64,000 nucleotides of DNA from Micromonospora echinaurantiaca. GTDB lineage: Bacteria; Actinomycetota; Actinomycetes; Mycobacteriales; Micromonosporaceae. The notes under the pieces are model-generated. The model did not search any database, was not told the DNA's origin, and saw nothing but the letters and a program-made list of their open reading frames with translations. The translations under genes were made by a program, and so were the position numbers. Position 1 is the stretch's first letter. Every line of letters begins with the position of its first letter. The stretch covers positions 434,001 through 498,000 of the forward strand of contig NZ_LT607750.1 of NCBI RefSeq assembly GCF_900090235.1, given 5' to 3'. This document shows, one piece after another, positions 49,467 to 58,566 of the stretch.

Positions 49467-50957
49467 ATGAGCGACCCGCGGGCCAGCAGGCCGGTCCTCA
49501 CCACCCGCCAGGGCCACCCGGTGCACAACAACCAGCAGCAGCGGACGGTCGGTTCACGCGGCCCGGCGACGCTGGAGAACTACCACTTCCTGGAGAAGAT
49601 CAGCCACTTCGACCGGGAGCGGATCCCGGAGCGGGTGGTGCACGCCCGCGGCTTCGTCGCGCACGGCGAGTTCGAGGCGTACGGGACCATCGGCGACCAG
49701 CCGGCGTCGACGTACACCCGGGCCAAGCTCTTCCAGACCACGGGCGGGAAGACCCCGGTCACCATCCGGTTCTCCACCGTCATCGGCGGCCGGGACTCCT
49801 CCGAGGCGGCCCGCGACCCGCGTGGCTTCGCGGTGAAGTTCCGCACCGAGGACGGCAACTGGGACATGGTGGGCAACAACCTCCAGGTCTTCTTCATCCG
49901 CGACGCGATCAAGTTCCCGGACGTGATCCACGCGCTGAAGCCGGATCCGGTGACCTTCCGGCAGGAGCCGAACCGGATCTTCGACTTCATGTCGAACACG
50001 CCCGAGTCGATGCACATGCTGACCTGGCTCTTCTCCCCGTACGGCATCCCGCGCGACTACCGGACCATGCGCGGCTCCGGGGTGAACACCTACCGCTTCG
50101 TCAACGCCGAGGGCGAGGGTGTGCTGGTCAAGTTCCACTGGCTGTCCCAGCAGGGCGAGCACAACCTGACCCAGGCCGAGGCGAACGCCATCCAGGCCAC
50201 CGACCTGGGCCACGCCTCCAAGGACCTCTACGAGGCGATCGAGCGCGGCGACTACCCGCGCTGGGAACTCAACGTGCAGATCATGAGCGACGACGAGCAC
50301 CCGGAGCTGGACTTCGACCCGCTCGACGACACCAAGATCTGGCCCGAGGAGGACTTCCCCTACCTGCCGGTCGGCATGATGACGCTCAACCGCAACATCA
50401 CCGACCACCACAACGAGAACGAGCAGATCGCCTTCGGCACCGGCGTGCTGGTCGACGGGATCGACTTCTCCGACGACAAGATGCTGGTCGGGCGGACCTT
50501 CTCCTACTCGGACACCCAGCGCTACCGGGTCGGCCCGAACTACCTCCAGCTGCCGATCAACCGGCCGCGCGAGGACGTGGTGGTCAGCACCAACCAGACC
50601 GGCGGCTCGATGTCGTACGGGGTGGACAACCGCGGCGCCAACCCGCACATCAACTTCGAGCCGTCCTCGGTCGCCGGGCTCCAGGAGGCCGACGAGTCCT
50701 ACCGCGAGTACCGCCCGTTCGTCTCGGGGCAGATCATGAAGGCCCCGATCGAGCGGCAGAACAACTACGCGCAGGCCGGCCGCCGCTACCGCGAGATGGC
50801 CGACTGGGAGCGGGACGACCTGATCCTCAACCTGGTCACCAACCTGGCCCAGTGCGACAAGCACATCCAGGAGAAGATGGTCTGGCACTTCAGCCAGTGC
50901 GACTCCGACTACGGTCGGCGGGTCGCCGAGGGGCTCGGCCTCGCCGCCAACCTCTGA
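49467..50957 (+). CDS. Monofunctional haem catalase, divergent clade
   Basis: 496 residues from ATG 49467 (AGGAGGAG). It decomposes H2O2. Catalytic His in [14 protein letters not shown], Asn in [14 protein letters not shown], and proximal haem Tyr in [17 protein letters not shown] are all present, with [20 protein letters not shown] as the entry helix. Small-subunit length. Several normally conserved stretches are altered: the NPxNYFAExEQ segment reads [14 protein letters not shown], and the FWSLTPESxH segment reads [14 protein letters not shown]. These mark a divergent clade rather than a broken gene. The leader from 49167 to 49466 contains TTGACT at 49320, a possible -35. It is followed by a perfect hairpin. 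Confidence 0.93.
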   Translation: MSDPRASRPVLTTRQGHPVHNNQQQRTVGSRGPATLENYHFLEKISHFDRERIPERVVHARGFVAHGEFEAYGTIGDQPASTYTRAKLFQTTGGKTPVTIRFSTVIGGRDSSEAARDPRGFAVKFRTEDGNWDMVGNNLQVFFIRDAIKFPDVIHALKPDPVTFRQEPNRIFDFMSNTPESMHMLTWLFSPYGIPRDYRTMRGSGVNTYRFVNAEGEGVLVKFHWLSQQGEHNLTQAEANAIQATDLGHASKDLYEAIERGDYPRWELNVQIMSDDEHPELDFDPLDDTKIWPEEDFPYLPVGMMTLNRNITDHHNENEQIAFGTGVLVDGIDFSDDKMLVGRTFSYSDTQRYRVGPNYLQLPINRPREDVVVSTNQTGGSMSYGVDNRGANPHINFEPSSVAGLQEADESYREYRPFVSGQIMKAPIERQNNYAQAGRRYREMADWERDDLILNLVTNLAQCDKHIQEKMVWHFSQCDSDYGRRVAEGLGLAANL

Positions 50958-50972
50958 TCCCGTCCGTTCTCC

Positions 50973-51004
50973 GCGCGCCCCGCCGGCCGACCGGCGGGGC
51001 GCGC
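50973..51004 (+). terminator. Terminator after the catalase gene
   Basis: Perfect 14-bp stem GCGCGCCCCGCCGG (50973-50986) with CCGGCGGGGCGCGC (50991-51004), loop CCGA. Confidence 0.8.
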
Positions 51005-51175
51005 GTCGTCCGTCCGGGTCCACGGTGGAGGGCGCGACGGACGGTAGTGCTTCGGGCGCGGATTACGTATCCTGCCGAAGGCGCCCTGCCGGCGCCGCGG
51101 CCGGGCCCCGGCCGGCCGGAAGCCACCCGGCCGGCGTCGGTTGCCCCTGCCGCCATCCTTCCGGGCGAGGTCTGA

Positions 51176-53881
51176 TTGAACACCCGCGACTGGCCGATCC
51201 GGTCCAAACTGACCGCGCTGGTCGTCGTCCCGGTCACCGCGCTGCTGGCGCTCTGGATCTTCGCCACCACGCTCACCTTCGGGCCCGCGCTCGACCTGCT
51301 CTCCGCCCGGACCCTCCTCTACGACCTGGGCCGCCCCGGCGAGGCCGTGGTGGCCGAGTTGCAGCGGGAACGCCGCCTCTCGGTGATCCAGCTGGCCGGG
51401 TCCGAGCCGCTGCCGGCGCTGGCCGAGCAGCGGGCGCGTACCGACCGGGCGGTGGCGGAGCTGCGCCGCCGGATCGCCGGCGACGACCTGCGGGACGCCG
51501 CCGGCGACCACCTCGACACCCGACTGGACCAGCTGGTCAGTGCCCTGGAGGGGTTGCCGCTCGGGCGCGGGTTCATCGACCGGCGGGAGGTCGACCGGGT
51601 CGGCGCGCTCAACCTCTACAGCGGGATGATCTCGTCGGCGTTCCAGACCTTCGCCGCCATGGCGACCCTGCCCGACCAGCAACTCAACCGGCAGGCGCTG
51701 GCCGTCACCGCGCTCGGCCGCTCCCGCGAGCTGCTCGGCCAGACCGACGCGCTGCTGGCCGGGGCGCTGGCCGCCGGCCGGTTCGCCGACGGTGAGCACG
51801 CCCAGCTGGTGCAGACCATCGGCAACCAGCGGTTCCTGGCCGAGAACGCGGTGGCCGACCTGCCCGACGCCGACCGCGCCGACTACCAGCGGCTCACCGA
51901 GCAGGAGGCGTTCGGTCGGCTCCGCGCCATGCAGGACACGCTGCTGGCCGCCGACCGGTCCGCCCGCCCGCCGGTCGACGGGCCGGCGTGGCAGGCCAGC
52001 TACGAGACCGTCCAGCAGGCGCTGCGCGACTACGAGCTGGCCCAGGCCGACGGCCTGGCCGAGCGGTCGGTGCCGCTGGCGGTGCGGGTCCTGGTCCGGC
52101 TCGCCGCCGCCGGCCTGCTGGGCCTGACCGCCGTCGTGGTCGCGGTGGTGGTGGCGCTGCGGGTCGGTCGTTCCCTCGCGCACCGACTGACCGGCGTACG
52201 CACGGCCGCGCTGGAGATGGCCGAGCGCCGGCTGCCGGACGTGGTGGCCCGGCTGCGCCGGGGCGAGCAGGTGGACGTGGCCCGCGAGGCACCCCCGCTG
52301 GAGTACGGCGCGGACGAGATCGGCCAGGTGGGCCGGGCGTTCAACGAGGTGCAGCGGACGGCGGTGCGGGCCGCGGTGGACGAGGTGACCCTGCGCCGGG
52401 GCCTGAACGAGGTCTTCCTGAACATCGCCCGGCGCAGCCAGGGGCTGGTGCACCGGCAGCTCGCCCTGCTCGACCGGATGGAGCGGCACACCGAGGACCC
52501 GGACGAGCTGGCCGAGCTGTTCCGGGTCGACCACCTCGCCACCCGGCTGCGCCGGCACGCCGAGGACCTGGTCATCCTGGCCGGCGCGGCGCCGGGCCGG
52601 GGCTGGCGCAACCCGGTCGCCATGGTCGACCTGATCCGCGGCGCGATCTCCGAGGTCGAGTCGTACGACCGGGTCGAGATCACCACCGTGCAGCCCGCCG
52701 GCACCCTCGGCCGGGCGGTGGGCGACGTGATCCACCTGCTCGCCGAGCTGATCGAGAACGCCACCGCGTTCTCCCCGCCGGACAGCCGGGTGGAGGTGAC
52801 CGGGGAGCGGGTGGCCAAGGGCTACGCCATCGAGATCACCGACCGGGGGCTGGGCATGTCGGCCGCGGCGATCGAGGACGCGAACCGGCGGCTGGCCCGC
52901 TCGCCCGAGTTCGACCCCACCGAGACCGCCCGCCTCGGCCTGTTCGTGGTGGCCCGGCTCGCCGCCCGGCACGGGGTCCGGGTGCGGCTGCGCCCCGCCG
53001 ATCCCACCGGGCTGACCGCCGTGGTGCTCCTGCCCGCCGACCTGGTCACCGCCGAGCCGTCTCCGCTGCCCGGGCCGGCCGACGCCGAACCGGCGCGGGT
53101 CGGGGCGACGCCGGGGCGGCGCCAGCTGGACCGGGCCGACCGGCTGGCCAGCCTGCCCCGTCCCCGGACCGGCCGGACGACCCGGCCGCGCCCCGCGCCG
53201 ACCGCGCCGGACGGGACGGCCGAGCTGTCCGGGCCCGGCGGCGGCCCGGTGCCCACCGCCCCGGCCGGGGAGATCGACGGGCTGCCCCGGCGGGTGCGCC
53301 GGCGGCCGGCCGCCCGCCCGGCACCGCGCGCCGGGGACACCGCCCGCCCGACGCCGGGGACGACCGCGGCCCGCCCGACGACGGAGTCGACCACGGTCGG
53401 TCCGCCGACGGAGGCCGCGGCGAGCCCGGCGGAGTCCGCGAGCCGGCCGCCCGTCCTGCCCGTGCGACAGCCGGCCCTGGACGTGCCGACCCTGCCGCAA
53501 CCGGTGGTGGAGGCGCTGCGGTCGCGGACCCCGGAGGAGGCGCGCCGGTTCATGTCGGCGCTGCAGACCGGCACCGCCCGGGGCCGCCGGGCGGCTGCCG
53601 AGGGCGCCGACCCGGGCCGGGAGGCCCGCCAGAGCGCCCCCGCCCCGACCGGCGCCGCCGCCGAACCCACCGGTCCGGCCGAAGCCGCGTCTCCTGCCGG
53701 TCCCGCCGCTTCCGCCGGGCCGGTCGGCGGCGAGGCGCCGGTGGTTGCCCCGGGCACCGCTGACTCCGCCGACGGCCCCGCAGCGGCGGGTGCCGCGGCT
53801 GGTCGGCCGGTCGACAACGACCGCACGGCCGTCCTGCCGGCGGCCACCGAATCCCTGACCGTGACTGAGAGGGACGCCTGA
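51176..53881 (+). CDS. cvnA: Conservon histidine-kinase-like protein CvnA
   Basis: 901 residues, apparently from TTG 51176 (GAGG six bases upstream; no ATG or GTG fits better). Two membrane helices (LTALVVVPVTALLALWIF and AAGLLGLTAVVVAVVVAL) flank an external nitrate-sensor-like helical domain (about 45-310). Then come a HAMP-like linker, an atypical dimerisation helix (NEVFLNIARRSQGLVHRQLA) and an HATPase domain with N box LLAELIENATAFSPP, G1 ITDRGLGMS and G2 ARLGLFVVARLAARHGV. The last 250 residues are Pro/Ala/Thr-rich. CvnA-type proteins work with CvnB-D as a membrane-associated GTPase signalling complex that resembles eukaryotic GPCR units. It overlaps cvnB by one base. Confidence 0.93.
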   Translation: MNTRDWPIRSKLTALVVVPVTALLALWIFATTLTFGPALDLLSARTLLYDLGRPGEAVVAELQRERRLSVIQLAGSEPLPALAEQRARTDRAVAELRRRIAGDDLRDAAGDHLDTRLDQLVSALEGLPLGRGFIDRREVDRVGALNLYSGMISSAFQTFAAMATLPDQQLNRQALAVTALGRSRELLGQTDALLAGALAAGRFADGEHAQLVQTIGNQRFLAENAVADLPDADRADYQRLTEQEAFGRLRAMQDTLLAADRSARPPVDGPAWQASYETVQQALRDYELAQADGLAERSVPLAVRVLVRLAAAGLLGLTAVVVAVVVALRVGRSLAHRLTGVRTAALEMAERRLPDVVARLRRGEQVDVAREAPPLEYGADEIGQVGRAFNEVQRTAVRAAVDEVTLRRGLNEVFLNIARRSQGLVHRQLALLDRMERHTEDPDELAELFRVDHLATRLRRHAEDLVILAGAAPGRGWRNPVAMVDLIRGAISEVESYDRVEITTVQPAGTLGRAVGDVIHLLAELIENATAFSPPDSRVEVTGERVAKGYAIEITDRGLGMSAAAIEDANRRLARSPEFDPTETARLGLFVVARLAARHGVRVRLRPADPTGLTAVVLLPADLVTAEPSPLPGPADAEPARVGATPGRRQLDRADRLASLPRPRTGRTTRPRPAPTAPDGTAELSGPGGGPVPTAPAGEIDGLPRRVRRRPAARPAPRAGDTARPTPGTTAARPTTESTTVGPPTEAAASPAESASRPPVLPVRQPALDVPTLPQPVVEALRSRTPEEARRFMSALQTGTARGRRAAAEGADPGREARQSAPAPTGAAAEPTGPAEAASPAGPAASAGPVGGEAPVVAPGTADSADGPAAAGAAAGRPVDNDRTAVLPAATESLTVTERDA

Positions 53882-54303
53882 TGCTGCAGCCGACGAGGCA
53901 GAGTGCCGATCTCGACTGGTTGCTCGACGAGTTGGTGGACCGGGTGCCAGCCGCCCGCGAGGCGGTGGTGCTGTCGGCCGACGGGCTCCTGCTCGGCGCG
54001 TCCGCCGGGTTGGACCGGGCGGACGCGGAGCACCTGTGCGCGCTCGCCTCCGGTCTGTCCAGCCTGGCTCGGGGCGCGAGCCGGCACGTCGCGGGCGGAC
54101 CGGTCCGGCAGACCGTGGTGGAGATGGAGGCGGCGTACCTGCTCGTCACGGCGGCTGGGCAGGGGGCCTGCCTGGCCGTGGTCAGCGAGGCCGACGCCGA
54201 CATCGGCCTGGTGGCGTACGAGATGGCGATGCTGGTGACCCGGGTGGGGGAGAACCTGACAGCCCCGGCCCGGTCGGCGGCGGGAGCGGCCGATGCGGAC
54301 TGA
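53881..54303 (+). CDS. cvnB: Conservon roadblock/LC7 protein CvnB
   Basis: 140 residues. The roadblock/LC7 fold is seen in LDWLLDELVDRVPAAREAVV, LSADGLLLGASAGLD, HLCALASGLSSLARGA and VVEMEAAYLLVTAAG. In conservons CvnB is thought to act on the GTPase CvnD, as MglB acts on MglA. ATG shares its A with the TGA of cvnA. Confidence 0.94.
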   Translation: MLQPTRQSADLDWLLDELVDRVPAAREAVVLSADGLLLGASAGLDRADAEHLCALASGLSSLARGASRHVAGGPVRQTVVEMEAAYLLVTAAGQGACLAVVSEADADIGLVAYEMAMLVTRVGENLTAPARSAAGAADAD

Positions 54304-54682
54304 GTCGCCCGGGCCGCAGCACGAGTGGCTGGACGGCGACGCCGGCCCCGTGGTGCGGCCCTACACGCTCACCGGCGGGCGGGTCCGGTCGGCCGTCGAC
54401 GGCTTCGACCTGGTCGCGTTCGTGCTGGCCGAGCCCGGCGCCGACCTGGCCGCCCATCCGGAGCTGCAACCGGAGCACCGCCGACTGGTCGAGCTGACCG
54501 GCCGGCCGGTCCCGGTGGCCGAGCTGGCGGCCGACCTCGACCTCGCGGTCGGCGTGGTCCGGGTGCTGCTCGGTGACCTGCTGGCCCGGGGCGTGGTCGC
54601 CGTGCACCAGCCGCCGCGCACCACGTACCTGCCCGACAACGACATCCTCAAGGCGGTGGTCAGTGGACTCCGTGCGCTATGA
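54293..54682 (+). CDS. cvnC: Conservon DUF742 protein CvnC
   Basis: 129 residues. DUF742 features: VRPYTLTGGR near the N-terminus, a helical middle (HRRLVELTGRPVPVAELAAD), LAVGVVRVLLGDLLARGVV (winged-helix-like) and the ending DNDILKAVVSGLRAL. It overlaps cvnB by 11 bp and cvnD by 20 bp. It may bind CvnA or CvnD; its biochemistry is not established. Confidence 0.94.
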   Translation: MRTESPGPQHEWLDGDAGPVVRPYTLTGGRVRSAVDGFDLVAFVLAEPGADLAAHPELQPEHRRLVELTGRPVPVAELAADLDLAVGVVRVLLGDLLARGVVAVHQPPRTTYLPDNDILKAVVSGLRAL

Positions 54683-55259
54683 CGGTGAGCGGGCCCGGAT
54701 CCCGCTCGCCCTGAAGATCCTCATCGCCGGGGGCTTCGGCGCCGGCAAGACGACGCTGGTCAGCGCGCTGAGCGAGGTCCGGCCGCTGCAGACCGAGGAA
54801 GTGCTGACCGGGGCCGGGGTCGGCACCGACGACCTGTCCGGGGTGGAGACCAAGTCGACCACCACGGTGGCGATGGACTTCGGCCGGATCACCATCAACG
54901 AGGACCTCCAGGTCTACCTCTTCGGCACCCCCGGCCAGGACCGCTTCTGGTTCCTGTGGGACGAGCTGGCGTTCGGTGCGCTCGGCGCGGTGGTGCTCGC
55001 CGACACCCGGCGACTGGCCGACTGCTTTCCGTCGATCGACTACTTCGAGCAGCGCGGCATCCCGTTCGTGGTCGGGGTGAACTGCTTCGACGGCGGACGC
55101 CGGTTCAGCCTGGAGACCGTACGCCAGGCCCTCGACCTGGACCCCGAGGTGCCGTTGGTGCTCTGCGACGCCCGGGACCGGCAGTCCGGCAAGCTGGTGC
55201 TGATCGAGCTGGTCGAGCACGTTGCCCGGCAGCGCGGCGAGCCGGTGCCGGCGGCCTGA
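54663..55259 (+). CDS. cvnD: Conservon Ras-like GTPase CvnD
   Basis: 198 residues from GTG 54663. Small GTPase: P-loop IAGGFGAGKTTLVSAL, switch/G2 Thr in ETKSTTTVAMDFG, G3 LFGTPGQDRFWFLWDEL (no Gln61-type residue of Ras at the classic place, Gln follows Pro-Gly), and VNCFDGG in place of NKxD. It lacks a visible lipid-anchor signal. It completes the cvnABCD operon, whose four genes all overlap. No cytochrome P450 gene follows, unlike some conservons. Confidence 0.93.
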   Translation: MDSVRYDGERARIPLALKILIAGGFGAGKTTLVSALSEVRPLQTEEVLTGAGVGTDDLSGVETKSTTTVAMDFGRITINEDLQVYLFGTPGQDRFWFLWDELAFGALGAVVLADTRRLADCFPSIDYFEQRGIPFVVGVNCFDGGRRFSLETVRQALDLDPEVPLVLCDARDRQSGKLVLIELVEHVARQRGEPVPAA

Positions 55260-55408
55260 CCGCGCGGCGCGGCGCTCCGGCGGACCGGCGACGCGGGCAG
55301 CGAGCGGTCGGGCCGGCCGGGAATCGGTGCGGCGAATCGCGGCTAACGGTCGGGCATTGCGGGAACCCTCTGGTTGGATCGACGCAGGAGCGGGCGGAGG
55401 GTGGACTG

Positions 55409-56446
55409 GTGACAGGTCAGGGCACGATCGTCCACGTAGGCGGCTACACGGAGCACAGCGGCGGCCGGGCCACGGGCATCGTGGCGGCCCGGCGGGATCC
55501 GGACTCCGGTGAACTCACCCCGCTGGGCACGGTCGCGGTCACCCCGTCGCCGTCGTTCCTCGCCCGGCACCCCGCCCTGCCGGTGCTCTACGCCGTCAAC
55601 GAGCTCTCCACCGGTGAGGTCAGCGCCTGGCGGGTCGCGCCGGACGGCGGGCTCACCCCGCTCGGTGTCCAGCTCAGCGGCGGTGTCGAGCCCTGCCACC
55701 TGGCGGTCGCCCCGGACGGGCGGCACCTGTTCGTGGCCAACTACGGCGACGGCAGCGTAGCGGTGCTGCCGCTCGACCCGCAGGGGATGCCCGGCGAGCG
55801 CACCGACCTGGTGCAGCACGAGGGGCACGGCGCCGACCCCCAGCGCCAGGACCGGGCGCACGCCCACATGGTTTCGCCGGACCCGGGGCGCGGGCCGCTG
55901 CTCGCGGTCGACCTGGGCACCGACTCGGTCTACCGGTACGACCTGGACGCCGCCACCGGACGGCTGGTGCCCCGGGCGCCCCGGGTGCGTACCCACGCCG
56001 GGACCGGCCCCCGGCACCTGGCCCGGCACCCGGACGGCGGGAGCTGCTACCTGGCCGGCGAGCTGGACGCCTCGGTCACCGCGTACGAGCTGACCGCCGA
56101 CGGCACGCTGCACCAGCGGGGTCGGGTCGAGGCCAGCGAACGGACCGGGCACGTGCAGCCGTCCGAGATCGCGGTCGGGCCGGACGGGCGCTTCCTGTAC
56201 GTGGCCAACCGCGGGGTGGGCACGGTCTCGGTCTTCTCCCTCGCCGGCCAGCTGCCGGAGCTGGTCGCCGAGGTGGACACCGGCGGGGAGTGGCCGCGGC
56301 ACTTCGCGCTGATCGGGCCGCACCTCTACGTGGCCGATGAGCGGGCCGACATGGTCCGGGTGTTCCGGGTCGATCCGGCCACCGGCGTACCGGCCCCGGT
56401 GGGCGAGCCGGTGCCGCTGCCGAGCCCCACCTGCGTGCTGCCCTGA
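55409..56446 (+). CDS. Lactonase family beta-propeller protein
   Basis: 345 residues from GTG 55409 (GCGGAGG eight bases upstream). Seven-bladed propeller repeats are evident: VTPSPSFLARHPALPVLYAV, VEPCHLAVAPDGRHLFVANY, GPRHLARHPDGGSCYLAGEL, QPSEIAVGPDGRFLYVANRG, EWPRHFALIGPHLYVADE. This matches the YbhE/Pgl-type 6-phosphogluconolactonase family; His/Arg in DRAHAHMVSPD and Glu in QPSEIA lie at expected active-site positions. It may hydrolyse 6-phosphogluconolactone in the pentose-phosphate pathway, but many family members have other lactone substrates. There is no signal peptide, so it is cytosolic. Confidence 0.88.
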   Translation: MTGQGTIVHVGGYTEHSGGRATGIVAARRDPDSGELTPLGTVAVTPSPSFLARHPALPVLYAVNELSTGEVSAWRVAPDGGLTPLGVQLSGGVEPCHLAVAPDGRHLFVANYGDGSVAVLPLDPQGMPGERTDLVQHEGHGADPQRQDRAHAHMVSPDPGRGPLLAVDLGTDSVYRYDLDAATGRLVPRAPRVRTHAGTGPRHLARHPDGGSCYLAGELDASVTAYELTADGTLHQRGRVEASERTGHVQPSEIAVGPDGRFLYVANRGVGTVSVFSLAGQLPELVAEVDTGGEWPRHFALIGPHLYVADERADMVRVFRVDPATGVPAPVGEPVPLPSPTCVLP

Positions 56447-56579
56447 GTGGGCGGGATGCCTTGTTCGGCAACGCCTTGAGGCTGACCAATCACTCAGCGT
56501 CGTGAAACGGTGATCAACTGTATCTCCTCCGTAACTTTCGTCCGAACGGTTATGGCAGTCACCCCTTCGGATACGCAAG

Positions 56580-58346
56580 ATGGTCTGCGTGTCAGCAGGC
56601 CGCCATCGCATGCGTTCGAATCTCAACGGAGCCGCCGCCGCAGCAGCGGTCGGCGTTCTCGTCGTCTCCGCGGGGGGCTGGTTCGGCTATCAGCAGCTCG
56701 CCGGGCCGGACTGCTCGGGCAAGGTCGAGCTCTCCGTCGCGGTGGCCACGGAGCTCGCGCCCGCCGTCAGCGGAGCCGCCGACCAGTGGGTCAAGGACGG
56801 CGCGGCGGTCGGCGGCACCTGCATCGCGGTGACGGTGACGGCCTCCGACCCGGTCGAGGTCGCCGCCACGGTGGCCGCCAAGCACGGCGCCGTGCTGGCC
56901 GGCGTCGGCCAGGCGAGCGGCACGGCGGTCAGCCCGGACGTCTGGATCCCGGATTCGTCCACCTGGCTGGCCCGGCTCAAGGACGGCGGCGCGACCGCGT
57001 TCGACCCGGCCAACGGGGCGTCCATCGCGCGCAGCCCGGTGGTCGTGGCGATGCCCGAGCCGATCGCCTCCCGGCTCGGCTGGCCGGACAAGAAGCTGAC
57101 CTGGAACAACCTGCTCGGCGAACTGAAGAGCGACAAGCCGTTGAACACCGGCATCGTCGAGCCGACCACGGACGCGGCCGGGCTCTCCGGGCTGCTCTCG
57201 CTCACCGCCGCCGCCGGGGCCGCGGGCGGCGCCGACGCGCAGCGGGACACCGTCGGCGCGCTGCGCGCACTGGCGAACAGCCGCTCGAAGCTGCGCCAGG
57301 ACCTGCTGGCGCGGTTCCCGACCTCGCCGGACCCCACGACGATCGCCAGCGGCCTCGGCGCCGCGCCGCTCTCCGAAGAGGACGTGATCGCCTACAACAA
57401 GAAGAAGCCCCCGGTCCCGCTGGCCGCGCTCTACCTGGAGCCGGCGCCGATGCCGCTGGACTACCCGTACGCCGTGCTGCCCGGTATCGAGCCGGCCAAG
57501 GCGTCCGCTGCCCGGGTGCTCTTCGAGGTGCTCACCCAGTCGACGTTCCGCAACCGGCTGGCGGCGCAGTCGCTGCGCTCTCCGGACGGCAACTGGGGCT
57601 CGGGCTTCGAGGCGCCGGCGGGTGCGCCGAGCCCGGCGGGGGGCGCGCCGGCGCCCCCGACCGCGGGCGGCACCGCCGCCGGCGGGCTGGACGCCGCCGC
57701 GATCGGCAGCGCGGTCTCCAGCTGGGCGATCGCCACCCAGTCCGGCCGGATGCTGGCCGTCATCGACGTCTCCGGCTCGATGAAGGCCGAGGTGCCCACC
57801 GCCAACAACGCCACCCGGCAGCAGGTCACCGTCGAGGCGGCCCGCCGCGGTCTCACCCTCTTCGACGACTCCTGGTCGATCGGGCTCTGGACCTTCTCCA
57901 CCAACCTCGACAACAGCCGCGACTACCGGCAACTTGTCCCCATCGGCCGGCTCTCCAGCAGGCGCGGTCAGCTGGAGCAGGCGCTCGGCGGCATCCGGTC
58001 CTCCAGCGGTGACACCGGCCTCTACGACACCATGCTCGCCGCCTACAAGGAGGTCCAGGAGGGCTGGGAGCCGGGTCGGGTCAACTCGATCGTGCTCTTC
58101 ACCGACGGCAAGAACGAGGACGCCAACGGCATCTCCCAGCAGAAGCTGCTCTCCGAGCTCAACAAGATCAAGGACCCGGAGCGGCCGATCCAGGTCGTGA
58201 TCATCGGTATCGGCGACAAGGTCAGCAAGGCCGAGCTGGAGTCGATCACCAGGGTCACCGGCGGCGGTGCCTTCGTCACCGAGGATCCGACCAAGATCGG
58301 CGAGATCTTCCTCAGGGCGATCGCGTTGCGCAAGGCGCCCGCCTGA
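56580..58346 (+). CDS. Membrane-anchored solute-binding-like plus VWA domain protein
   Basis: 588 residues. ATG 56580, or GTG 56589 as an alternative. One N-terminal hydrophobic segment (AAAAAAVGVLVVSAGGWFGY) anchors or exports it. Residues about 45-330 resemble an ABC-type solute-binding fold (ELSVAVATELAPAVSGAADQ, SPVVVAMPEPIASRLGW). After a Gly/Pro/Ala linker, a von Willebrand A domain (about 385-588) carries an intact MIDAS: DVSGSMK, Thr in TGLYDT, and Asp in LFTDGKNED. VWA-MIDAS domains bind proteins through a metal ion. The combination is common in actinobacteria but its role is unknown. A strong hairpin follows. Confidence 0.85.
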   Translation: MVCVSAGRHRMRSNLNGAAAAAAVGVLVVSAGGWFGYQQLAGPDCSGKVELSVAVATELAPAVSGAADQWVKDGAAVGGTCIAVTVTASDPVEVAATVAAKHGAVLAGVGQASGTAVSPDVWIPDSSTWLARLKDGGATAFDPANGASIARSPVVVAMPEPIASRLGWPDKKLTWNNLLGELKSDKPLNTGIVEPTTDAAGLSGLLSLTAAAGAAGGADAQRDTVGALRALANSRSKLRQDLLARFPTSPDPTTIASGLGAAPLSEEDVIAYNKKKPPVPLAALYLEPAPMPLDYPYAVLPGIEPAKASAARVLFEVLTQSTFRNRLAAQSLRSPDGNWGSGFEAPAGAPSPAGGAPAPPTAGGTAAGGLDAAAIGSAVSSWAIATQSGRMLAVIDVSGSMKAEVPTANNATRQQVTVEAARRGLTLFDDSWSIGLWTFSTNLDNSRDYRQLVPIGRLSSRRGQLEQALGGIRSSSGDTGLYDTMLAAYKEVQEGWEPGRVNSIVLFTDGKNEDANGISQQKLLSELNKIKDPERPIQVVIIGIGDKVSKAELESITRVTGGGAFVTEDPTKIGEIFLRAIALRKAPA

Positions 58347-58362
58347 GCCTTCGGACAGCCTG

Positions 58363-58405
58363 AAAGGGCCCGTCGTACCGCTGCATTCGGTACGCCGGGC
58401 CCTTT
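58363..58405 (+). terminator. Terminator after the VWA gene
   Basis: 18-bp stem with one mismatch: AAAGGGCCCGTCGTACCG (58363-58380), loop CTGCATT, CGGTACGCCGGGCCCTTT (58388-58405). Confidence 0.85.
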
Positions 58406-58566
58406 CCGCATCGCGGCCCGGCCGGGAAAAGTGACGGCAATACGTCCGAAGCAATCGGCCGCCACACTTGTCGGGGCAGGATGTCGTTCGTGCTCCCGCA
58501 CCGCCGGTCCCGCGATCCGGGCCGGCCGCCACCCGGGGGCCGCCGGCGACCGATGTGGGAGGTTCG

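Noticed and set aside
56610..56625. GTTCGAATC resembling a tRNA T-loop
   Set aside because: It lies inside the coding start of the VWA protein (MRSNLNG). No acceptor or anticodon stems surround it.
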